Source: Forficula auricularia
Lineage: Eukaryota > Arthropoda > Insecta > Dermaptera > Forficulidae
NCBI GenBank assembly: GCA_024734495.1
Contig: JALMQS010000133.1
Span: 431,182-495,181 of the forward strand
Reading direction: 5' to 3'
Length of the DNA stretch: 64,000 nucleotides
Under the pieces are notes generated by a model. That model saw only the letters and a list, made by a program, of their open reading frames with translations, did not search any database and was not told where the DNA came from. Position 1 is the stretch's first letter. Each line of letters starts with the position of its first letter. The translations under genes were made by a program, and so were the position numbers. Below are positions 37,301 to 46,000 of the stretch, one piece after another.

Positions 37301-37621
37301 CTCGTTCCATGTGTTGATTGAAGTATCCTTCCATCGGAATCCATTTGTAACACATTTCCTTTATATATATCAAGAACAAGACCCTTGCACATTATACCAT
37401 GATCATTACCAATGGTATTAGGTAGATATTTTGAAGAGTAACCTTTTTCTTCTATAAGAAATCTTGAAAGCAATTCATATTGTAAATGTAGAAGTTCGGA
37501 GGCATTGTAGCGAATTAATGTATTATCCAGGTCAAATCCAATACAATCATAATTTGTCAAATTAAAAAATTCTTTTGAAATAGGCTGGTCATTAAAAGTC
37601 TTCATATTTTTCACAATGTCA
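28357..37621 (-). CDS. Nt5dc1: NT5DC1-like 5'-nucleotidase domain protein (4 coding exons)
   Basis: Coding exons on the minus strand: 37605-37246 (exon opens at acceptor 37621), 34285-33983, 31710-31434, 28694-28357 (stop TAG 28359-28357). Phases 0, 0 and 1 join cleanly, giving about 425 residues; human NT5DC1 is about 455. Seen: HAD motif I CIGFDLDNTL near residue 20, motif II-like KIFLLTGSPADF, and motif III/IV VFFGDNLFQDIRG. Family knowledge: NT5DC1 belongs to the HAD superfamily of cytosolic 5'-nucleotidase-like proteins with poorly defined substrate. The start MKTFNDQP is the first ATG after the acceptor and precedes the HAD core by a short leader. The introns hold LINEs, foldbacks and hAT elements; intron 1 is about 3.0 kb, intron 2 about 2.3 kb, intron 3 about 2.7 kb. 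Confidence 0.88.
28797..28895. repeat. palindrome in Nt5dc1 intron 3
   Basis: AAGAAAATTTAAAAAATATA and AAAATTCTAGGTAAGTAG are inverted around about 28846, with arms of roughly 45 bp. Confidence 0.75.
29061..29602 (+). mobile_element. foldback with hammerhead-like motif, Nt5dc1 intron 3
   Basis: Terminal inverted repeats ATAATAATCAAAATGAGGC and AAAAACACATGG reappear inverted at 29558-29602. Inside are (TTTA)n and, at 29428-29469 on the plus strand, GAGACTGAAGATGG then CGGCCGAAACTGTCTCC, a partly decayed hammerhead-like segment whose stem II is poor. Confidence 0.7.
30211..30870. mobile_element. element bounded by inverted AACCGACTTCAAAAAA
   Basis: AACCGACTTCAAAAAA at 30211 and its complement at 30855-30870, next to GAGAACCTCCTCC. 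This end sequence is very common in arthropod repeats. The interior is A-rich with no ORF. Confidence 0.55.
31781..32179 (-). mobile_element. foldback with one hammerhead-like motif, Nt5dc1 intron 2
   Basis: Ends TAGAAATTTGGTGTTTGATG and GAGGCTCTTGAAAACC are inverted at 32130-32179. The segment GATGTCCTTATAGTCTAA is also mirrored. The left arm carries the minus-strand motif at 31909-31941; the right arm has no counterpart. Confidence 0.8.
31909..31941 (-). ncRNA. hammerhead-ribozyme-like motif
   Basis: Minus strand: AGACTGAGGA, then AGGCGG, loop GAGAATAT, CCGCT, GAAACGTCTC. CTGAGGA and GAAA are intact. Stem II has four G-C pairs plus G-T. GA and TC flank the core as a short helix I. Confidence 0.45.
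32291..32560 (+). mobile_element. left end of a hAT-type element
   Basis: CAGGCATGTCCAACCCATG followed by GTGGGCC matches the 25218 and 35108 ends. No right end is visible, so it is truncated. Confidence 0.55.
32628..32877 (+). mobile_element. foldback with hammerhead-like motif
   Basis: Starts TTGCCGAGAGTAGCAGAAT. Arms GAAGGAGACAATAAAAGAG and GGAATTATAAATTTTATTT are inverted, ending TTATTGTCTCCTTC at 32875. The right arm has an intact plus-strand motif (32775-32814). The left arm at 32718-32740 has lost its stem II hairpin. It is followed directly by a LINE fragment. Confidence 0.8.
32775..32814 (+). ncRNA. hammerhead-ribozyme-like motif
   Basis: AGACTGATGAAGAGGGC, loop AAA, GCCCTCGAAACTATAGTCTC. 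CTGATGA, one extra A, a perfect 6-bp stem II, GAAA, palindromic ACTATAGT, GTC. This is the cleanest copy in the window. Confidence 0.6.
32878..33870 (+). mobile_element. LINE reverse-transcriptase fragment (broken)
   Basis: RT palm motifs GVRQGCVLSPMIFNLYIEEA and ILRFADDIALL are followed by GVKEFRYLGSKITWDG and a C-terminal part with WSIAMYGCETWTIREAERKR. It is split by a stop at 33125-33127 and a frameshift near 33400. The end is marked by a TGATGATGAT tail. It is 5'-truncated, a dead non-LTR copy in Nt5dc1 intron 2, on the strand opposite to the gene. The clade is not certain. Confidence 0.85.
35108..36975. mobile_element. hAT-type element with a LINE inserted in it
   Basis: Ends CAACTATGTCCAACCCG and GGTTGGACATAGCTG. 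The 8-bp flanks GTCTAGCC (35100-35107) and GTCTAACC (36976-36983) differ by one base. The middle is occupied by the LINE at about 35280-36600. It lies in Nt5dc1 intron 1. Confidence 0.8.
35280..36600 (+). mobile_element. Jockey/CR1-like LINE, 5'-truncated RT with stop codons
   Basis: RT segments in order: GGQYGFRQNRSTGDILTYV, FAVALDISKAFDQV (motif A), SGVPQGSVISSTLFLIYIND (motif B), NPTHCYADDSTLH (motif C). A C-terminal region follows with LRPCLQYGSHLWRGAS-like text. One frame is kept over 1 kb except for TAG at 35431-35433, just after motif A, and TAG at 36286-36288. The 3' tail carries GATACATAGGAGCTGCATC and a short oligo-A. The GC content exceeds that of the flanks, consistent with a fairly recent insertion. 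Confidence 0.9.
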
Positions 37622-38110
37622 CTGAAAAAAATATACAAATATGATTTATGAAAGTATAGAGTTTGTATCTCCAATTCTAAAATCGATATCAAGATATTTT
37701 CAAATTGTTTTTACTTAGACATTGTAATCATTTATATATTAAAGAATTCTAATATTCTCTTTGTCATTTAAGTTTTTTTTGTAAAGGCATTTTAGACAAG
37801 TTCTATAATGAATCTAACTTTTTGCATATAGCAGTATCCACTGACTTTTGATAAGGGGGATCATCCTCTAACAAGAGTCACATTTATGGCAACATTGTTG
37901 GCGCCCTTTTCATGGTAGGTCGCTCTACTTATTGAAATTAAAAAGGTTTATGGTTGAGATTACTAAAGTAGTTAAAATTTATGAAATATATCCAATAGTG
38001 TCTATAGTCTGAGAATTACTCTCATTCCTATCTGAAGAGGAGCATTCAATTCATGACTTTAAACACAATTAAATAAATACTTATCGATGAATAAATAGTA
38101 TTTTGGTATT
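37622..38110. other. 5' flank of the Nt5dc1-like gene
   Basis: A non-coding 5' exon is expected here because the first coding exon begins at a splice acceptor (TTTTTTTCAG, minus strand). I cannot place it. Confidence 0.4.
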
Positions 38111-38114
38111 TCTA

Positions 38115-38470
38115 CTAGCTGCAAGGCCCGCCTTCGGTGGGCCTCTTGCTAGCCAAGGGGCGAAGCGCCCCCTGGACCCCCCGTCACTTGAACACTCCCT
38201 CTCCTCCATCTCCATCCCACCGACCCTCTCCTCAACCCTGGAACTTCTCCCCCGCCAGCCCAGTAAACCTACCCCTTGAATCCCCACCCATGGACCCCGC
38301 ATCCCCTGGAGTCCCACCTTTCCCCTGGATCCCACCCCCCAACCCCATATAGGTATGTATATATATATAGGTACAGACAGACACAAACCCCCTTAGTAGC
38401 CCCATGACTCCCCACCCTTGGATCCCGTACCTTCTGGACACCAACCCCCACCCCAGGGGACATACAATAT
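38115..38470. repeat. C-rich tract starting with a GC hairpin
   Basis: Begins CTAGCTGCAAGGCCCGCC, TTCG, GTGGGCC, a perfect-looking hairpin with a TTCG loop, then CAAGGGGCGAAGCGCCCC, a second hairpin. About 280 bp of CCACCCC-type low complexity follow. The start resembles the 4.02-kb tract. ORFs here are low-complexity artefacts. Confidence 0.6.
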
Positions 38471-38487
38471 ATAGTATAAATTAATTA

Positions 38488-38618
38488 GGGCCGGTTATAT
38501 GCCGCAAAGTAAATGCTTTACCACTAACAAACAGTAGATGGTAAAATGGAGCCACTGGGATGGCCAATCAGGATGACAGGCACTGAAAAGCATTTACTTT
38601 GCGACATACAACCGGCCC
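38488..38618. mobile_element. short palindromic TIR element (copy of 7332-7471)
   Basis: GGCCGGTTATATGCCGC at the left and GCGACATACAACCGGCC at the right. The interior matches the 7.3-kb copy (CACTGGGATGGCCAATCAG). Confidence 0.8.
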
Positions 38619-38629
38619 CTTAAAAGTTC

Positions 38630-39950
38630 AAGTGAATCCCCTATATTTGAAAAAAAAAATAATAATAATATATGATATCAAGTTAAATAAGACAGTTAAT
38701 ATTTTTTTGTATTTATTTCATAATTTCAGTAATACACATATTTTTATATAATTTGGAATTATTTTAAGACATATTACATCATTTAAAGATCATAAGAAAG
38801 ATTACATAAATTTCTTTGAATTTTTACTTAGATTCTAATATATAATCATTTTGTAATTCCATTATCATTTATTAAAGAAGTCTAGAAAGGATGAAATATT
38901 AAATAGTATTATTTTAAACACCTTTTTTTAATAATTTATTAAATTACAATAAGTATATAAGTTGAAGGGAAAAATGAAATTTAATATGTTAAGATAGTGA
39001 AATTATATATTATTGATTGCTTTTTTTTAATATAAATAATACAAATCTTTTATAAAAACAATCTTCAAACGTTTCGGGAGAATTTCTCCCTTTGTCAATA
39101 GAATTTAATTTGAATTTAAAAAAGAAAAAGTTGCTCTTAAGGTATTATGTTATGTTATCAAATATAATATTACCTATTATGTTATGTTAAAATATGTATA
39201 TAATAAAATAATTTATAAATATTACTTTGTAAGAAAACTCATTAAAGTTGTCAGATATTATTTTTCATATTAATAAAATGATCATACCTACTTACAAATT
39301 ACCTAAGATTGTTGTCAATTATGTTTTATAGGTATTATTTACTCGTAGGTATATTAAAAATTTTACATCAGTTAGCAAATAGATATAAATGTTATATAGT
39401 TAAATTAAATATTTATTACTAGATACTAAGGTTGGATTTTTGCAATTTATATAATAAGAAAAAGAAATTTATAGGTATGTATAATAAATGATAAGACAAT
39501 TCTACCTGAGAATGTTGTCAATTTTATCAAGATGTTTTTTAATTAAAAATGTTTAATAACGAAAGTGATGTGACAGCAAATACATATATATATATATTTC
39601 TATTGTAGAATTAAGATGTATCTGTAAATTGTGATAAATTTTGGCATGCCGGTTTGCCGGTCAATATGAAGGATAGATAATGGCGAGCAGAATGGCAAGT
39701 GCATGCTTTCCCCCACCAAAAGCCTCCCCTACTCTACCCCGCTTGCCTTTCGCTACCACCCTCCTAACCCCTTCATTCATAACATGAGTCCCTGCTTAAA
39801 GCTTAATTAGAAAATAAATGAATCACGAGTAGATAAACTAAATAAACATAGAAAATTAGACTAAACACTATAATGAGAAAAAATAAAAATGTATTTGAAA
39901 AGATTCAGTTTTCAGAGAGTAACAGAGTTAATGATTCATATAAGGAAAAA
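38630..39950. other. AT-rich DNA with one degenerate hammerhead-like remnant
   Basis: At 39064-39100 (minus) TTGACAAAGGGAG, loop AAATT, CTCCCGAAACGTTTG resembles the hammerhead family, but CTGANGA has become TTGACAA. 39700-39780 is a CCCC/CTACCC-rich patch. No gene seen. Confidence 0.4.
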
Positions 39951-39955
39951 TCAAT

Positions 39956-40369
39956 AGCCGGATACTGACTGAGCGAGCAGCCCGCGAGGCTGCCTCGGGC
40001 GTTTGTCGCAGGACTGTCCTGAGGAACTCAGAAACACCCGCCCGCTTGAGCATCCACAAAACCGACAACGATGGACGAGCCGAGGTGAGCCTCAGGATGA
40101 GTACGGGCACTTTTGCAAGGCACGGCTTGACCGACCAGGTATTTGCCTCAAGGTGCTGGCCTCGCGAGGCAAATGCCCGGTGGGTCAGTACGTGCCTTGC
40201 CCAAGGCAAAGTGCTCGTTGCGTCGTCTGAGGCTCCCTTGGGCCGATCCCGATCGGTTTTTGTGAATGCTCAAAGGCGCCTCGGTTCGTTTCCTGCGTTC
40301 ACTCAGGACGGTTCTGGCAAACGCCCGAGGCAGCCTCGCGAGGCTGACGCTGAGTCAGTATCCGGCTAA
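39956..40369. mobile_element. GC-rich palindromic transposon-like element
   Basis: Arms GCCGGATACTGACT and GAGGCTGCCTCGGGCGTTTG are inverted at the right (AGTCAGTATCCGGC). TA lies at both sides. The element is GC- and CpG-rich in a strongly AT-rich neighbourhood. The short ORFs overlap on both strands and look like palindrome shadows. Confidence 0.75.
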
Positions 40370-40379
40370 TGAGGTTGTC

Positions 40380-41325
40380 CCAGAGCCGTACGTGAAATTA
40401 CGCTCCCGCAGTGAAAGGATAAAAATGCCCCCCCCCCCCCCCCCCCGTCTTTTATTATTATCATAATAAAATATATAATGTTTAATTATTTGTGTTAAAT
40501 AGAAAGAAAATAACAAATGTAAATATTATATATTTTGTATAATAAGATGAATTTACTAACTTTAAGAAATAACAGAATCAAATTAACTTTTAACTAATTT
40601 GAAATTACATATACAAACAAATTAGAAAATATATTATACGACACAGGTTTCTTTTTTCTTTATAATAATACATCGTAATTTGATAAGTAATACAAATTAT
40701 TTAAATAAATTGAATGATACTTGAAATAAATGTAGATAGGTATATATTTTTATACAAATACGAATATATTTTTCAGAGGGCATCTGATCCTCGCTTTTTC
40801 TTTTTTTGGGGAAAAGTGACATTTTGGAGACTGTTTTGCCATTTTTCTTATTTTTTTTTTATCCAGATCGGTATTAAATATCTTAAAGCTTTCTCAATGA
40901 GCACATGATTATTTTCTTAATTCTGTGAGAGTGTAGAAGCAATTAAATTGGAAGATTCCAGACTTGTGAGTTGTGTGAAATGATTAATTTGAGACACGCT
41001 GTTAAAAAAAAGCTGTCGCTTGGAGCTACGACGACTTCGTCAGAGTTAAAAATATTTTTCCTGATAGATAATAGCTTGATTTAGCCAATAGTTAAAATAA
41101 ATTAATAATTTAAATAACATGGTTAATTAGTGCCATTTTAACTAATGGCTAAACTCAAACTATATCTCAGAAAATATTTACAGGATGATCTTTTATGATG
41201 CCGAGCTATCGTAGGTTCCAGATAGAAAATGATTCTAGAAAGTAGATTTAGTAATGCAGTGTTTGTATATTTTCAAATATAAAAAATAACATTGATGAAG
41301 GCGTTGATGGCTTATGTATAATAAT
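40380..41325. other. AT-rich DNA, poly-C run and a CTGACGA hairpin
   Basis: A poly-C run of about 18 lies at 40429. At 41009-41045 (minus) CTGACGAAGTCGTCG pairs with CGAC but lacks GAAA, so it is not a hammerhead. No gene. Confidence 0.4.
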
Positions 41326-41326
41326 T

Positions 41327-41890
41327 AGATGCTGTTTTGAGGTATAAGCCCTTTGAACCAGATGTGGTGTTCAAATGAAGACAAGGAATTTTATTCTGGT
41401 TGAAAAATGAGATTTGTATTGTCTTGTTTAGATGTTTTATTTTCAAATCACGAGACGGTTTCGGCGGAGACTCCCCACCATCATATCAGTCTAAAAGTAG
41501 ACAATGAAGTTAAAATTAAAATAAAATAAATACAATGCAAGCTTGATGGTAACGAACATACATATGTTGTTGGTTGGTTTACAATTATTTTAGTTGGCGT
41601 AAAATTTTTTTGTATAATCTAAATATAAACAAAGTGAACGCTTACCAGTGTGTGAATTACACAGCGCTCAAAATGTACGTTCATAGTATACCTATAGTAA
41701 GAAAAGCATTTGATATGTTTTAATTACAGTTTAGTAGTGCTATAAAAATATATAGGTATATAATATAAATACAACAGTCTTCGAGAAAGGTTAAAATTAA
41801 ATGAAAACCAGAATAAAATTCTTTGTCTTTATTTGAACACCACATTTGGTTCAAAGGGCTTACATACCTCAAAACAGCATCTAATAATTA
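41327..41890 (-). mobile_element. foldback with one hammerhead-like motif
   Basis: Arms AATTAGATGCTGTTTTGAG, GGTGTTCAAATGAAGACAAG and GAATTTTATTCTGGTT are inverted at 41806-41890. The minus-strand motif at 41452-41492 reads AGACTGATATGATGG, then TGG, a loop, CCGCCGAAACCGTCTCG. Two bases are inserted in the CTGATGA part. A LINE remnant lies directly to its right. Confidence 0.7.
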
Positions 41891-41984
41891 TAAAAATAAC
41901 AAATTATAATAACTAATATGTTCGTTTCTGTTAATATCGATATTAAATTTCCTTAAAGGTTTAATATAAGTCTGCTGTATTCCA

Positions 41985-42560
41985 TTTTGGAATACAATTC
42001 TGTCATCTGGGGACCCGCTTGACTTGCATATCAACAGGTTGGAGAAAGTGCAGCGTATTTTCAAATTATTAGAAGAACTAGTTTTAAAGAGTAAAGCACA
42101 GATGATGTCTACGAACAACTTGATATTAAAAGCTTTATCGCTCGCAGACATGTAACTGATGATCTGTCCTTCTTCTATAAAATTATTAATGGTCTTAATA
42201 TTGATGCCTCCGAGCTGCTGGAGCAGTTCCATTTTATATGTCCTCGACCAGGCCTTAGACTCAAAATAGACTACTCGACTGTAAAAGATCTACGAAGAGC
42301 TACGTCCGCAATGAGCCTATTGATCGCATAGCTGACCTAGTTAATGACAATTGTGCAAATACAAACTTTTTTGGTGGTAGCTATCAATCGTTCGTGAGAA
42401 GTGTCGGGAGGGCATTTCACCCTTGAGAAAGGGGACTCATAGTGTTAATTTATATTATATCCTGATTTGCATTGTTATATATATATGTTTTTGTTACTAT
42501 AATTATATGTAGTAGGTATATAAAAGCCGATTGGCGTTTAAAATAAATAAATAAATTAAA
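41985..42560 (+). mobile_element. LINE 3' remnant with AAAT tail
   Basis: The plus strand, across several frames, reads SVIWGPA, DDVYEQLDIKSFIARRHVTD, FFYKIINGLNIDASELLEQ, then FFGGSYQSFVRSVGRAF, typical of the C-terminus of Jockey-type RT ORFs. Frameshifts and stops break it. It ends GATTGGCGTTTAAAATAAAT with AAAT repeats. The minus-strand ORF here is a shadow. Confidence 0.75.
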
Positions 42561-42779
42561 GAATAGTGCGCCATGGGCACCAATTGGCTTAAGAGGGCTG
42601 GATTAATAAGAGAATATATATTTTTTGCTATAATGATAGTATCCCTATATTTTCATAAATGAAAACTCATTTTATAAATAAAATTACAAAGATTTCGGAG
42701 ACTAGAACAGATAAATTGTATTTTGGTTAATTCTTATGGAAAAATTGCTTTGTAAATGAATAGAGTAGCGGATTGTTCG

Positions 42780-43019
42780 TTAACCGAGGTTCCACTGTAC
42801 TTACCTAAAAAATTGACATAACAGATAGATCATAAGGGCCTTGATGATTATTTCTCGAAATTTCTAAACTTAGCAAATACCCTCGCGCCCTCTAATAGCT
42901 CATAAATTTCACCAGGTGGAAAAGTGAATCTAACCGTTCTAACCTTCTAGCTGTCATCTTTCTTGTTATGATATATGTATACATTTTAGTTAATAAATTT
43001 ATTAAATAGAAATTTAAAA
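42780..43019. promoter_or_regulatory. presumptive upstream region of the HTH gene
   Basis: A pogo-type right end (TTAACCGAGGTTCCACTGTA, near 42780-42799) is followed by AT-rich DNA up to the start codon at 43020. No clear core promoter is visible. Confidence 0.3.
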
Positions 43020-46000
43020 ATGAATGACGAAGAGTAAGTATAATATATTTTAAATTATTTTTTATATTAATAATTTACTAGCTAAATAAGATTAAATTAA
43101 TAAAATCTACATTTTAATTGCCAAAATAGATTAATTTTACTTGGATGTAAACTTTTATTTACACAATTTTACTACTATAAATGAACCGGTCATTTCAAAA
43201 ACCATATAAGTCAAGATTTTTCCAAACATGCTTTTTTTGTCGCGAACACTTTCTTAAGGTAAACCCATATCTGAGTAAAAACCATGCACGTCAGTACATT
43301 CCTTCCTCTTCAAAAAGTACCCCGAAGTCGTCGACGGTTTTCTGTGTTTAATTCAAGTGCTGAAATTACATCGCTGGTCCAAAGTGATTTCGAAAGTGAT
43401 GACGGTGAACAGAAACAAAAAGTTGTCAAAAAACGAGCATCAAGAGATGAAAGTAAGTGGATTAGAAATATTGCTATGAAAAGGCATGCTGAAGGAAAAT
43501 CTTACATCGACATTAAAAACAAAAATAAATGTCTGAAAGGTGAAAGGAAAACTGGCAAAAACTTTACCTGTAAATTCAAATGTTTCACAAAAATAAACGA
43601 CACTGCTAAGCCTCCTGACTGTTTGTGGTTTTATGAGCGACTAAAGTTTCAAGGAGACGAAGAACCTACTCAGCCAGAAGAAGATAGATTTACAGATTAT
43701 TATTTTGTGTTTGTTTATTACTTTTGATAACAATCGTATTGAAATTTGTGTTTGGAATTTTTTTTTTTACTCTGGTGCAAAAAGGAGACAGTTCCAACGT
43801 TTTCTTTTTGATATTGTATCCAATCACATTTCCAAAAAAAATTATTTTGTGACCATATTATATATTAAGTACTAGAGTTTAACCCTACATACGAATAAAA
43901 CATAAATTAAAAGAATTCGTAGTAAAACAGTTTTTTGTTCTCATGAAAAATTTGCTAAAATGGAGCTGCCTCCTTTTTGCACCGGTGTCTTCAAATTTTT
44001 AATTTATTTATAACGAGACTAGTTTCTAGAGGTTTGGCCTCTTCATCAAGTCTATTATTACAATTGATTCACAGGAGAAGAAGTACTCTTTTATTGTCTC
44101 CTTTAATTTATAATTTATAAAAATTAACATGAAAAAATCCGAATATCTGGCCGTCGGAGTCGAGGAGGTTTCTGACCTGCCCTTAGAAAATGGAAAAATG
44201 ATCTGCGGAGTCCAAGAATGCAAATACCTGGGGGTGGTATTTGACAAAAAAGGGAGTAGTCAGAAAGAGATTGCGGGAAGAATAATTAAAGGAAGGAAGT
44301 TAATACAATCACTGAACTCAGTACTATGGGATAAAAAAATGAAAACAACAAAAAAAAATATATAGAAGCATAGTACAGAGTGTACTCATATATAGAGCAG
44401 AGGTTTGGGATGTGAGTGCAAAAAATAAAAATAAGTTGCTTTCGACCGAAATGGACTATCTTAGTAGAAGTTGCCGATTAAGAAGAGTGGATCTAGTGAG
44501 AAACTAAACGGTTAGGAATATGATGGGGATGGAAAGAGATATTGTGGATGAAGTGCAAAGGATACAACTGGTTTGATATGGACACACGTGTAGAATGGAT
44601 GAGGAAAGAATCCCAAATAGGGTTCTTCAATGGACACACCGGAGAAAAGGAGGAGGGGTCGCCTCAGACGATGTTGGATGGAGGACGTGAACGAGGCTAT
44701 GCGATCCAGAAACCTAAACGGAGAAGATAGTCAGGATCGAGAAAGATGGAGACTGGGTGCGGAGAAGCGTCGAGAGACGTAGCGAGTCAGCGATAAGTAA
44801 GTAAGTAATTTATAACAATTCTGCTACTCTCGGCTAAAAGAAACTTTCAATTTAAGTTAATATGATTGTTTTGTTCAAATTTAATACCACCTAACCCTGT
44901 TTCTTGCTAAAACAACATAAGTCAAGAATAATTTTTCTGTTTATATGTATTATTTATTTATAAAGATTATTCGATATTCCCAAACTTTCAAGTCCAAACA
45001 CTATATTCAGCCCAAAAATTCCTTGAAAATTCGTTTACTTGTGAATTACATAGTTGTTGATTCCTGAAACGTTCTGATTGTGTGACTTAGGTGGTTTTTG
45101 AAATGACCGATTCAATTCTTTTATAAAACAATCTCAAAACGATTATTAAAAATCCAAATGTTTTGAGAGAAACGAAAAGAAAATCAACCATCCAATTTAC
45201 TCGCATTCATTTTTTCGAAATTTAAAGACAGAGATCCTCTCTTTTAAATCAAAATAATTTAGTTCACAAAACCGATTGCTTATATTGTGACAGGACTTAT
45301 AAAAGACATACAAAACAGTATTTAAAATCTATAATTTATGAACATAAATATTTGATTAGAACAGAAAATTTCGAATGTAGCAGCTAGCCATTCAACTAAC
45401 CTGTGACACAACTTTTCCACTCCCCAAATATTAGATGAGCGGAATTTTGAAAAAGGTCAATTTTTAAATGATAATCCGTTTTCAAATTAAAAAAAAATAT
45501 ATTGACCTCATGAGGGTACGTAGATAGTCTATCAACAACAGCTTTTGAATATTGGTGGTAAATATGTAAAGTAAACTAGTATCAAATTAATACTAAATTT
45601 ATCAATATTGCACATATTTATGTTTTGAAAAAGAAATTTTACTTTGCCAATTTTGAGCAATGAAATCCTGACTTTTTTAATAATAAGTTCTTTAACTAAA
45701 TTTAATAAATTACATTTTTCTTTAAGGTAGTTGTTCCGCCAAATGGGTTTTCTTAGGATTTTTTTGAAATTTAGACAGATTATTATTTAAATACTTCTGC
45801 ATCGATTGGTGGCAAAACGAAATTTATGAACAATATAGTTCTGCAGATATTAAATTTCAAAAATAGAGTTTTTCAGACTCTTATTAATTGCACTATACGG
45901 GATATCGGAAAATTTACCTACATATTTAATTATAATTAAGAAACCCTTCTTACCATTTACACGTATTTGACATTTTTGTAAGTGGACTACTAGTCCGTAA

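Noticed and set aside
38081..38463. Overlapping Pro- and Gly-rich ORFs
   Set aside because: Translations of a C-rich low-complexity tract in several frames; no initiation or splice context.
39064..39100. Hammerhead copy at 39.1 kb
   Set aside because: Stem II and GAAACGTT are good, but CTGANGA is TTGACAA. I list it only as a degenerate remnant.
39928..40466. Overlapping ORFs on both strands in the GC-rich element
   Set aside because: Open frames on both strands follow from high GC and palindromy; no domain is recognisable.
41009..41045. CTGACGA-containing hairpin as another hammerhead
   Set aside because: The stem pairs (GTCG/CGAC) but the second conserved strand GAAA is absent (AGC instead), so the core cannot form.
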